Assembly (NCBI RefSeq): GCF_000012305.1
Contig: NC_007204.1
Location: 806,001-870,000 of the forward strand
Length of the DNA: 64,000 nt
Origin: Psychrobacter arcticus 273-4
GTDB lineage: Bacteria; Pseudomonadota; Gammaproteobacteria; Pseudomonadales; Moraxellaceae
Direction: 5' to 3'
The notes under the pieces were generated by a model, which saw only the letters and a list, made by a program, of their open reading frames with translations, was not told where the DNA came from and did no database searches. This document shows, in pieces, positions 45,996-54,045 of the stretch. The position numbers and the translations under genes were made by a program. Each line of letters starts with the position of its first letter. The stretch's first letter is position 1.

Positions 45996-47603
45996 ATGGG
46001 TATTAGCAGCAGCTCTACAGAACCAACAAAATCAGTCGGCTCTATGAGAATCAATCTATTTTTTGCCATTTTAATGATTGGAATGACCGCCTACTTTTTG
46101 TGGTGGGGTCTAGATTACACCATGCATCAGCAGACGACGCTGTTTATTGTCGCCACTGCTTTTGGTGTTTTTATGGCATTCAATATTGGCGGTAATGACG
46201 TCGCCAATTCCTTTGGCACCTCAGTCGGTGCAGGGACGTTAACCATCCCGCAAGCGCTAGGTGTGGCAGCGATATTTGAAGTATCAGGGGCGGTACTTGC
46301 TGGTGGTGAAGTGACCGATACCATTCGGAGCGGCATTGTCAATTTAGATGGGTTGTCAGTGACACCTAACCAGTTCATTTATGTCATGCTTTCAGCGCTC
46401 ATCGCTGCCGCATTTTGGCTGTTGTTTGCCACCAAAAAAGGTCTGCCAGTTTCGACCACACACTCGATTATTGGCGGCGTAGTTGGTAGCTCCATTGTGT
46501 TGGGTATCACTTTAGGTGGTACTGAAATGGCGTTATCAACAGTGAATTGGGGCAAGATTGGCACAATCGCCATCTCTTGGGTCCTATCACCGCTACTAGG
46601 CGGCGTTTTGTCTTATCTGTTATATGGACAGATTAAGAAAAATATCATTGAGTATAATGATAAAACAGAGGCGCATATTGCAGTTCTAAAAGACAATAAA
46701 AAGATGCTAAAGCAAACGCATAAAGCGTATTTGGATGGTCTAACCGAGTCTGAGCAATTGGCTTATACGTCAGCGATGTTACGTGACCAAGAAATCTATA
46801 AAGATGATGATTGCTTGGTTGAAGATTTAGAGACGGATTATTACAAAGCACTTTATAAGGTTGAAAACGAGCGCAGCAATCTCGATACCCTAAAAGCACT
46901 TAAGCAATGGGTGCCTATTATTGCGGCTGCAGGCGGTGCGGTCATGGCCTCTTTGGTTATCTTCAAAGGTCTGAAAAACGTCAATAATGGTATGACGACG
47001 TTGCAAGGCTTTTTAATCATGGGGATGATAGCAGCGCTAGTATGGCTTGCGACTTATATTTATACTAAGAGTATCCGCGGTAAACATAAAGAAGACTTGA
47101 CCAAAGCGACGTTTATTATGTTTAGCTGGATGCAAGTCTTTACCGCATCAGCGTTTGCCTTTAGTCATGGTTCGAACGATATTGCCAACGCTGTTGGTCC
47201 GTTTGCTGCGATTATGGATGTTATTCGTACCAATAGTATTTCAACCGAAGCGGCTGTACCTCCAGCAGTGATGCTAACTTTTGGTGTGGCACTGATTGTC
47301 GGTCTTTGGTTTATTGGTAAAGAAGTGATTCAAACTGTCGGTACCAATTTAGCAAAAATGCATCCAGCTTCTGGCTTCTCAGCTGAATTGGCTGCTGCTG
47401 CTGTTGTTATGGGTGCATCGACGATGGGTCTGCCGGTATCGAGTACACATACCTTAGTTGGCGCAGTGCTAGGCATTGGTATTGTGAATAGAGATACCAA
47501 CTGGGCGCTGATGAAGCCTATTGGTTTGGCGTGGATTATCACGCTTCCTGCAGCAGCAAGCATGTCTGCAATCAGTTATATCGTGCTGATAAATATCTTT
47601 TAA
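45996..47603 (+). CDS. pit: PiT-family inorganic phosphate transporter
   Basis: A phosphate permease of the PiT family, driven by proton or sodium gradient. Both family signatures are visible, in the N-terminal (FNIGGNDVANSFGTSVGAG) and C-terminal (FSHGSNDIANAVGPFA) halves, each with the GxNDxxN phosphate-site residues. About ten transmembrane helices are split by a charged cytoplasmic loop (about 220-305, IEYNDKTEAHIAVLKDNKK). A TTG upstream at 45918 is in frame, but AGGAC 10 bases before the ATG at 45996 gives a better start and 535 residues. It follows the polyphosphate:AMP phosphotransferase in the same direction. Confidence 0.92.
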   Translation: MGISSSSTEPTKSVGSMRINLFFAILMIGMTAYFLWWGLDYTMHQQTTLFIVATAFGVFMAFNIGGNDVANSFGTSVGAGTLTIPQALGVAAIFEVSGAVLAGGEVTDTIRSGIVNLDGLSVTPNQFIYVMLSALIAAAFWLLFATKKGLPVSTTHSIIGGVVGSSIVLGITLGGTEMALSTVNWGKIGTIAISWVLSPLLGGVLSYLLYGQIKKNIIEYNDKTEAHIAVLKDNKKMLKQTHKAYLDGLTESEQLAYTSAMLRDQEIYKDDDCLVEDLETDYYKALYKVENERSNLDTLKALKQWVPIIAAAGGAVMASLVIFKGLKNVNNGMTTLQGFLIMGMIAALVWLATYIYTKSIRGKHKEDLTKATFIMFSWMQVFTASAFAFSHGSNDIANAVGPFAAIMDVIRTNSISTEAAVPPAVMLTFGVALIVGLWFIGKEVIQTVGTNLAKMHPASGFSAELAAAAVVMGASTMGLPVSSTHTLVGAVLGIGIVNRDTNWALMKPIGLAWIITLPAAASMSAISYIVLINIF

Positions 47604-47660
47604 AACTTAAGTTTATAGTAATTTAAATTTATAGTAACTTAAGTTTAAGTGGTAAATATA

Positions 47661-47699
47661 AAAAACGCTTATCGATATCATATCGATAAGCGTTTTTTT
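47661..47699. terminator. Bidirectional terminator between pit and alaA
   Basis: Arms AAAAACGCTTATCGATA and TATCGATAAGCGTTTTT around TCA, between convergent genes. Confidence 0.93.
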
Positions 47700-47727
47700 A
47701 TACAAAATCATAAATGTCATTTATGAC

Positions 47728-49368
47728 TTAGTCGGTACCAAATTGCTTACGCTTTTTAGCAAAGAAGCGGTCTAAGCGATCCATGGCGTCTTCTAAATCG
47801 TGTAAGTTGGGTAAAAATACCAAGCGGAAATGGTCATGTTTGTCCCAGTTAAACCCTGTTCCTTGTACCATCAATACGTTTTCTTCCAACAATAAATCCA
47901 TCATAAACTGCATATCATCTTTGATAGGGTAAATCTCAGGATCCATCTTTGGAAAGCAGTAAAACGCGCCTTGTGGCATGGTACAAGAAATACCTTTGAT
48001 CGCATTAAGGCGGGTCACTGCCAACTCGCGCTGCTTGTACAAGCGACCTTTTTTAGAAGTTAAGTCTTTCATGCTTTGATAGCCGCCCATGGCTGTCTGA
48101 ATCGCATATTGTCCTTGAACGTTAGAACATAGACGCATAGAGGCGAGCATATCCAAACCTTCGATAAAGTCAGCGGCGTGTTCTTTGCGACCTGAGATCA
48201 TCATCCAACCGGCACGAAAGCCTGCGATGCGATGCGATTTTGACAAACCATTATAGGACAACACCAGTACTTCATCGGTCAAGGTACTCATCGGCGTATG
48301 TTCCATATCGTCATAAAGAATACGGTCATAAATTTCATCGGCCATAATAATTAAATCATGCTCTTTTGCGACCTCGATAATTTGCAGCAGTACTTCATCA
48401 CTATAAAGTGCGCCTGTCGGATTATTGGGATTAATAACCACAATGCCTTTGGTTTTGCTAGTGATTTTAGATTTGATGTCTTCAATATCAGGATGCCAGT
48501 TGTCTTCTTCATTACAGCGATAATGTACCGCTGTACCGCCTGCTAGATTGGTAGCTGCTGTCCAAAGCGGGTAGTCTGGCATTGGAATCAATACTTCATC
48601 GCCATCATTCATCAGTGCCTGCAAGGTCATGACAATCAGCTCAGAGACGCCATTACCTAGGTAAACATCACGAACATCAACTGCCGATAGAAGCCCTTTT
48701 GATTGATAGTATTGCAATACCGCTTTACGCGCTGAAAAAATCCCTTGCGAGTCTGAATAGCCCGTCGCTTCCGGCAGATTCATCGCCACATCACGCAAAA
48801 TCTCATGCGGTGCTTCTAAACCAAAAGGAGCGGGATTGCCAATATTCAGCTTTAAAATACGTTTGCCTTCTGCTTCCATTTTATTGGCAGTTTGCAACAG
48901 AGGACCGCGAATGTCGTAGCAGACGTTTTGTAATTTATCGGATTTTTTTATTGTATTCATAAAGGGACCACTCATCAGGTTATTTGGTGAAATTTTGCGG
49001 GGAGTAGAGGGTATTGTCGTTGTGTGTGTGATTTGACTGGCACTATGAGCTTGCTCATCGGATTCGACATATACGTTGGTATTGTCTGACGCTATATTCT
49101 TTAAATCGACATCTGATTTGCTGTCACTTTCAAGCTCACCGCGCAATAAATATCCTTCGCTACAGCCTAAAATACGCGCGAGAGTAGGTAGCTTAGATGA
49201 GACAATCCCATTCGTCCCACGCTCCCAATTAGAGATGGCACCACGACTGACTTTAGCGCCAGCAGCAGTCATCGCTTGTGCCAACTGCTCTGCCGTCATT
49301 CCTTTGTCACGGCGCAGCTGTACCAGTCGTTCAGCTTGTGTGCTTTTAGTCTTGTCATCAGCCATCAT
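47728..49368 (-). CDS. alaA: Alanine transaminase (AlaA type) fused to an N-terminal XRE helix-turn-helix
   Basis: Residues about 141-546 match AlaA, a PLP enzyme that makes alanine from pyruvate and glutamate: LQNVCYDIRGPLLQ, LNIGNPAPFG, NPNNPTGALY, ADEIYDRILYD and the PLP lysine in SYNGLSKSHRIAGFRAGW. E. coli AlaA is about 405 residues, so the enzyme is complete. Residues 10-78 are an XRE/HTH_3 domain (ERLVQLRRDKGMTAEQLAQA, VSRGAISNWERG), joined by a linker of about 60 residues rich in Ser/Thr/Asp. The combination recalls the MocR idea (HTH plus aminotransferase) but with an XRE domain and an apparently active enzyme. A set of TGCAAG dyads lies 110-215 bp upstream and may be its operator. 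Confidence 0.92.
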   Translation of the reverse strand: MMADDKTKSTQAERLVQLRRDKGMTAEQLAQAMTAAGAKVSRGAISNWERGTNGIVSSKLPTLARILGCSEGYLLRGELESDSKSDVDLKNIASDNTNVYVESDEQAHSASQITHTTTIPSTPRKISPNNLMSGPFMNTIKKSDKLQNVCYDIRGPLLQTANKMEAEGKRILKLNIGNPAPFGLEAPHEILRDVAMNLPEATGYSDSQGIFSARKAVLQYYQSKGLLSAVDVRDVYLGNGVSELIVMTLQALMNDGDEVLIPMPDYPLWTAATNLAGGTAVHYRCNEEDNWHPDIEDIKSKITSKTKGIVVINPNNPTGALYSDEVLLQIIEVAKEHDLIIMADEIYDRILYDDMEHTPMSTLTDEVLVLSYNGLSKSHRIAGFRAGWMMISGRKEHAADFIEGLDMLASMRLCSNVQGQYAIQTAMGGYQSMKDLTSKKGRLYKQRELAVTRLNAIKGISCTMPQGAFYCFPKMDPEIYPIKDDMQFMMDLLLEENVLMVQGTGFNWDKHDHFRLVFLPNLHDLEDAMDRLDRFFAKKRKQFGTD

Positions 49369-49481
49369 TGTGTAAGCCTTTTTATTTTATAAATCCGTCA
49401 CTAATCAAATAACGAAACCAATTCTATAAGGTAAGTATTAAGCTAATGCTTTAAAAGAGAAATACTTTTAATTAATTCCTA

Positions 49482-49500
49482 ATGCAAGATATTATTGCAT
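49482..49500. promoter_or_regulatory. Candidate operator dyad 1 upstream of the HTH-AlaA gene
   Basis: ATGCAAGATATTATTGCAT, a 19-bp dyad (ATGCAA-7-TTGCAT). It shares its form with the centre of the large palindrome at 49530. A single ATGCAAG half-site also lies between them at 49512-49518. Confidence 0.6.
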
Positions 49501-49529
49501 GTAAAAACTAAATGCAAGTTTTTTATAGA

Positions 49530-49582
49530 TTACAGTGATTTCCACAATGCAAGATTATCTTGCATTGTGGAAATCACTGTAA
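49530..49582. promoter_or_regulatory. Perfect 25-bp inverted repeat with operator-like centre
   Basis: Bases 49530-49554 and 49558-49582 are exact reverse complements around TTA. The centre (49547-49565) is ATGCAAGATTATCTTGCAT, the same 19-bp form as dyad 1; centres are about 65 bp apart. It lies 160-215 bp upstream of the HTH-AlaA start. There is no T-run, so it is not a normal terminator. Confidence 0.65.
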
Positions 49583-49617
49583 CGTCCTAAGAAAATTCAA
49601 CTCAATAAAGCACTATC

Positions 49618-49755
49618 TATAGTCGGTGAAAAGTAATATCGATACAACACGTATTGCTGGTGCAAATTTTTCTTGCTTGCTGTGCCTACGCAGACAGAGG
49701 CTGCAAAAAATTTACACCAGCAATACGGTAGCGACTTTAAAGTATTTCAACTATA
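49618..49755. repeat. Palindromic TA-flanked repeat, subtype 1 (138 bp)
   Basis: Reverse orientation; begins TATAGTCGGTGAAAAG and ends TTTCAACTATA. It lies between the alaA operator region and msrB, 36 bp from the large inverted repeat. Confidence 0.93.
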
Positions 49756-49958
49756 GCTTGTCATTTTTCGATATCAAATCGCCTATAGTATCTGGCACTG
49801 CCATTTGATACAGCAAGTATTCTTGTTATAAGCGTCTTGAATAATAAGATGCTCGCCAACAGATAAAGCTTATCGTTTTTATAAAAAATAGCGATAAGGC
49901 CTCGATAAACCATTACTCACGATAGAGTAGATAATCAGTCATTCCATAAGGATTCGTT

Positions 49959-50384
49959 ATGCAATACAATCAACTGAGCAAAGAAGAAATCAGCCAATTG
50001 ACCGACGCTGACTGGAAAGAGCGCCTGAGTTCTGATGAGTATCATGTGATGCGCGAGAAGGGCACAGAGCGACCATTTACGGGCGTTTATAACGATATTA
50101 ATGATAAGGGCATTTATCGCTGTAAAGGCTGTGGCGCCAATTTATTTGAGTCAGATAACAAGTTTGATGCAGGGTGCGGTTGGCCAAGCTTTGATCAAGG
50201 CATCGACAATAGCGCCATCGATGAGCACGTCGATGACTCACTAGGCATGCGCCGTACCGAAGTTACTTGCAGCCATTGCAGCGCGCACTTGGGTCATGTG
50301 TTCCCTGATGGTCCAAGTGAGACCACTGGCATGCGCTATTGCATCAACTCAGTCGCTATTGATTTAGATAAATCTGACGAATAA
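49959..50384 (+). CDS. msrB: Peptide-methionine (R)-S-oxide reductase
   Basis: Repairs oxidised methionine (R-epimer) in proteins. Two zinc-binding CxxC motifs (CKGCGANLF and CSHCSAHLGHVF) and the catalytic cysteine in GMRYCINSVAI are present, with GCGWPSFDQ between. The 141 residues are normal for a cytoplasmic MsrB, and no signal peptide is seen. AAGGATTCGTT lies before the ATG. The remnant of a glutathione peroxidase gene follows about 340 bp later. Confidence 0.96.
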   Translation: MQYNQLSKEEISQLTDADWKERLSSDEYHVMREKGTERPFTGVYNDINDKGIYRCKGCGANLFESDNKFDAGCGWPSFDQGIDNSAIDEHVDDSLGMRRTEVTCSHCSAHLGHVFPDGPSETTGMRYCINSVAIDLDKSDE

Positions 50385-50501
50385 TCAAAACTGAGGGTGA
50401 GCTAATAAAATAAGAGTGAAAAGAGTAGGGGGTATTGATGTCTCCCTACTTATTATTAATATCGTTAAGCCTATTAAATCCATTAACCACAGCGTCTTAT
50501 A

Positions 50502-50653
50502 TATAGTTGAAATACTTTAAAGTCTCTACAGTATTGCTGGTGTAAATTTTTTGCAGCCTCTGTCTGCGTAGGCACAGCAAGCAAGAAAAATTTGCACCAG
50601 TAGTACGTGTTGTATCGATATTACTTTTCACCGACTATTTTTCACCGACTATA
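50502..50653. repeat. Palindromic TA-flanked repeat, subtype 1, with duplicated right end
   Basis: Begins TATAGTTGAAATAC. The right end TTTTTCACCGACTAT is present twice in tandem (50627-50638 and 50639-50653), so this copy is longer than 138 bp. Confidence 0.9.
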
Positions 50654-50722
50654 GTATCTTACATAACACAGTGTCTAATGTTTGATAGCAATATAAATGA
50701 GTGACTAATTTAAGGATGAATA

Positions 50723-50820
50723 ATGAATACTATTTATGATTTTAGCGCTGAGCCTATCGACGGAACTACGCAAAATTTCTCTGACTATAAAGATTAAGTT
50801 TTGCTAAATTATAAAATGAA
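50723..50820 (+). pseudogene. Glutathione peroxidase remnant (N-terminus only)
   Basis: After TAAGGATGAATA an ATG opens MNTIYDFSAEPIDGTTQNFSDYKD and a stop. This matches the N-terminus of glutathione peroxidase/BtuE proteins (xxYDFxAxxIDGxxxSLxDYKGKVLLIVN). Directly after the stop, GTTTTGCTAAATTAT reads VLLNY, so the GK of the expected GKVLL has been replaced by a stop codon. Nothing after it matches; the catalytic cysteine and the rest (about 130 residues) are gone. Confidence 0.75.
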
Positions 50821-50888
50821 TAAAAACAGATGCTTATAAATTTAATCACTAAAATAAGCAAAAATCCGTGATAAATATGAAATAGTGT

Positions 50889-50916
50889 TTGACAGCCATG
50901 TGTAAATCTATATAAT
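50889..50916 (+). promoter_or_regulatory. Sigma-70 promoter of the tRNA-Val/tRNA-Asp operon
   Basis: TTGACA (50889-50894) and TATAAT (50911-50916) are spaced 16 bases apart, about 80 bases before tRNA-Val. Confidence 0.85.
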
Positions 50917-50995
50917 ACACTCCCACAGCAGCAGAGCTTAGTGACAAACTTAGGGCTCGGTTAATGTAGAATAAATTGCCTAGCAATTGTTCAAA

Positions 50996-51071
50996 GGGTG
51001 ATTAGCTCAGTTGGTAGAGCGTCTGCCTTACACGCAGAATGTCGGCGGTTCGAATCCGTCATCACCCACCA
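50996..51071 (+). tRNA. tRNA-Val (anticodon TAC)
   Basis: 76 bases with encoded CCA. The acceptor stem GGGTGAT pairs with ATCACCC, the anticodon loop is CTTACAC in the stem CTGC/GCAG (GTCTGCCTTACACGCAGA), and GGTTCGAATCC forms the T-arm. Confidence 0.97.
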
Positions 51072-51125
51072 CTATTTTAGCGACGTGGACCTCTTGATAA
51101 AGGTGAAACGCTAAAGATGACCTAA

Positions 51126-51202
51126 GCAGCGGTAGTTCAGTTGGTTAGAATACCGGCCTGTCACGCCGGGGGTCGCGGGTTCGAGTCCCGTCCGCTGCGC
51201 CA
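51126..51202 (+). tRNA. tRNA-Asp (anticodon GTC)
   Basis: 77 bases with encoded CCA. Acceptor stem GCAGCGG pairs with CCGCTGC; the anticodon region CCGGCCTGTCACGCCGG and T-arm GGGTTCGAGTCCC are typical. It is 54 bp after tRNA-Val, in one transcript. Confidence 0.97.
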
Positions 51203-51654
51203 TATTTAAAACTTAGTTTTAATACAAAAGTTTCAACCTCAAGTATTCATACTTGAGGTTTTTTTGTGTCTGAATTTTCTCCTTGAGACCTTTATTTATA
51301 AGAGATATGCATTTTGTCTCTATCAACCATTAAGAAAAGGTCTACTCTTTAATAATTTATTCTCTATAAGTCTGCGTGCATGCACTCTGCTTTTTGAAAA
51401 TCGGTGACCATTTTTTGACCAAGGTTGTTAAAATTTGGTAGTGGAAATTCATATCATTGTTAGATTAGGGTGTGTTGAACATTGTGCATAAAATGTTGGC
51501 AAAAAATAGCGAACGGTTAATCGTTAAGCTCTTACAAAAAAAAGATCTCGTTCGCTATGTATTGGTTGCGTTTGTTAGGCATACTAGTTAACCTCTTTGG
51601 GTTAGTATAACCTTACTAGTTGTCCGAATTTATTATGCCACTACAGGTGTGTTT
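51203..51654 (+). other. tRNA-kinase intergenic region
   Basis: Beyond the tRNA terminator there is no gene. ATAGCGAACG (51506-51515) and CGTTCGCTAT (51549-51558) form a perfect 10-bp inverted repeat, and a second imperfect dyad around 51586-51620 (ACTAGTTAACC ... GGTTAGTATAACC) lies closer to the kinase gene. Either could be regulatory. Confidence 0.45.
51235..51265 (+). terminator. Terminator of the tRNA operon
   Basis: AACCTCAAGTAT / ATACTTGAGGTT with a TC loop and T-run. Confidence 0.93.
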
Positions 51655-54012
51655 ATGAAAGTTGTTGGTCGGTTTGGTAGTATTTCCACCCGTATATTGA
51701 TTATCTTAACATTGGCTTTTTTACTTATTATTTTGATGGTCTATTGGGTCATCGAAACCCAAGCTAAGCCGCGCATACTGGAGATGACCTCAGAGACAGT
51801 GGTTGAAACAGGTAACGAAGCCATTAACAGCATCATGGCGAGTATCAATCATGTCGATGGAATGGCGAAAGCCACCAGTACGATGGCGGGCGGCTTGCCA
51901 AAACAAGACGCCCTTTATAAAGAAACCTTTGGCAATCTCATGCAACAAACGGATCAACGTATTGTAGGCGGCGGTGTGTGGTTTGACCCTAATATGTACG
52001 CTCAGGGCCGAGAGCGGCAGTCGTTTGTATGGGCACGTGATGAGTCAGGCACCATGCAGCCATTAGAGCGTTACAATCAAGCACGCCAAACGCCTAATCC
52101 CTATTATCGTGATTGGTGGTATATTCCTGCGATGTACGCGCGTCATGACCATTGTGTCTGGAGCCGTGCCTATGTCGATCCAGTGAGTAATCAGCCGATG
52201 ATGACGTGCGCCAAGGCTCTGTATGACAGTCGCAATCAAGCTTTTGATGGGGTGGTGAGTTTCAATCTGCTATTGGACAACCTCGGCGATGCCATGAAAA
52301 AGTGGCAAGATAAGCTCGGCGGTTATGTCTTTTTAGTAGACCTAGACAATCGGTTTTTGACTTTTCCAGATCAGTCGAAAGTCATGCATACAACTGAAGA
52401 TAGTCGCCAAGGCGAGGTCATAACGGCACGTCAGTTGGCAGATGCCAACCCTAACTTTGCCCCTATCGCGGACAGTCTAGATAGTATTAATCAGACACTG
52501 ATAGATGAGGCGGTAGCTAAAGATAAAAGCCGTTATACGCTCGCTGCACGTAGTATTCTAAGTACGACCAATCTGGATAAAATCAGCGAGCAAGAGTCCA
52601 AGTTGCTCTCAGCATTATTACTGTTAAATATCGACCAAACGTTTAATTTGGTAGAGAGTCATTTGGTCGATACCATCGCTGTGCCCAATGATTTTGTGTT
52701 GCAGCAGCCCGCCACTGCTTTTGTCTTTCGCATGCCGTTTACGTATTGGAAGATGGTTATCGTCAAGCCTGATAATGACATGATGAGCGTGGCAAATGCC
52801 CTGTCCAATAAACTGATTCAAGCCATGCTGCTGGGTTTCATTCCTATCTTATTGTTGACCGCATGGGTGTTTCGTCGCTATTTTACGCGGCCGCTAAAGC
52901 GCATGGCACAGTCGGTGGCTGATATGGGGGCGTTAATTGAACAAAAAAAATATCAACAATTAAGCGCGCACAAACTGCCTCATTCAAATGTCAGCGAAAT
53001 TCAAATCATCAGTGAGCAGACCAATCAACTGATTGATCGCGTCGTCGAGAATGAAGGCGCACTTGCTGAAATTAATGTTCATCTAGAAAAACAAGTCGCC
53101 GCCCGCACGCAAGACTTACAGCAAGCCATGGATGAATTAAAAGCCTCACAAGTACATCTGGTGCGCTCCGAAAAAATGGCTACGCTTGGCCAAATGGTGG
53201 CAGGTGTGGCGCATGAAGTCAACACGCCGCTGGGCTACGTGCGAAGTAACATGGAATTGGTTGGCGATAATCTCATACGTTTTGATGAGTTGCTACAGCA
53301 TAGCGATCAATTATTGCATGCCTTAAAAGCGCCAACCATCAATCAAGAACAAGTCGAGCAACTGATAGAGCAAACCTTACAATGCTGCGAAGAGATTAAA
53401 GAAGATGAGGTCAGTGAAGATTTGGCAGAGTTGATTAAAGATGGACTTTATGGCGTCGATCAGATTGCTGAACTGGTAGTCGGCTTGCGCAACTTTTCTC
53501 GAATTGACGAATCTAAGGTAAAAGATGTCGATATCAATGATTGCATCAATACCTCATTGATTATGGCGCGCAATAACTTAAAAAATTTAGACGTCAATAC
53601 CAATCTAGCCGAGCTGCCGCTGATTCAATGTAATCCTTCACAAATCAACCAAGTATTATTAAACCTGTTTAATAATGCCGCCCAAGCCATGCCGATTGAT
53701 CATAAAGGGGTATTACAGGTCAACTCGTCTGTCGATAAGGCGCAGCAGCACATCATAGTGAGTGTCAAAGACAATGGTGTCGGTATCCAAGAAAGTACGC
53801 TGGCGCAGATTTTTGAGCCGTTTTTTACCACCAAAAAAGCAGGTGATGGCACAGGGTTAGGGCTGGCCATTACGGCACAAATCATCGAGCAACATGCTGG
53901 AGGCATCGAGGTTAGCTCAAGCGTTGGCGAAGGCACGACGTTTACCATCAAATTACCGATACAGTCTATCGCTCATAAAAACAAACCTCCACAAGCCTTA
54001 TTCGAAAGTTGA
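51655..54012 (+). CDS. Membrane sensor histidine kinase with large periplasmic sensor domain
   Basis: A 785-residue two-component kinase. Transmembrane helix 1 is at about 12-33 (LIILTLAFLLIILMVYWV). It is followed by a periplasmic region of about 345 residues that looks like a double-Cache sensor (GGGVWFDPNMY, YYRDWWYIPAM, GGYVFLVDLDNRFLTFP). Transmembrane helix 2 is at about 385-405, followed by HAMP and a coiled coil. The phosphoacceptor is His520 in MVAGVAHEVNTPLGYV; the ATPase part has the N-box NQVLLNLFNNAAQAM, DNGVGI and GTGLGLAI. An ATG at 51655 after ACAGGTGTG is preferred to the GTG at 51649. The double-receiver gene follows 33 bp later, so they are a pair. The signal sensed is not known. 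Confidence 0.9.
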   Translation: MKVVGRFGSISTRILIILTLAFLLIILMVYWVIETQAKPRILEMTSETVVETGNEAINSIMASINHVDGMAKATSTMAGGLPKQDALYKETFGNLMQQTDQRIVGGGVWFDPNMYAQGRERQSFVWARDESGTMQPLERYNQARQTPNPYYRDWWYIPAMYARHDHCVWSRAYVDPVSNQPMMTCAKALYDSRNQAFDGVVSFNLLLDNLGDAMKKWQDKLGGYVFLVDLDNRFLTFPDQSKVMHTTEDSRQGEVITARQLADANPNFAPIADSLDSINQTLIDEAVAKDKSRYTLAARSILSTTNLDKISEQESKLLSALLLLNIDQTFNLVESHLVDTIAVPNDFVLQQPATAFVFRMPFTYWKMVIVKPDNDMMSVANALSNKLIQAMLLGFIPILLLTAWVFRRYFTRPLKRMAQSVADMGALIEQKKYQQLSAHKLPHSNVSEIQIISEQTNQLIDRVVENEGALAEINVHLEKQVAARTQDLQQAMDELKASQVHLVRSEKMATLGQMVAGVAHEVNTPLGYVRSNMELVGDNLIRFDELLQHSDQLLHALKAPTINQEQVEQLIEQTLQCCEEIKEDEVSEDLAELIKDGLYGVDQIAELVVGLRNFSRIDESKVKDVDINDCINTSLIMARNNLKNLDVNTNLAELPLIQCNPSQINQVLLNLFNNAAQAMPIDHKGVLQVNSSVDKAQQHIIVSVKDNGVGIQESTLAQIFEPFFTTKKAGDGTGLGLAITAQIIEQHAGGIEVSSSVGEGTTFTIKLPIQSIAHKNKPPQALFES

Positions 54013-54045
54013 GAGACTTCCAATAATTTATTTAAAGAGAGCGTA

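Noticed and set aside
49626-49808. Short ORFs beginning MKSNIDTTR, found in several places (also near 13828)
   Set aside because: They are the translated repeat element itself, in the same frame at each copy, and have no independent coding signs.
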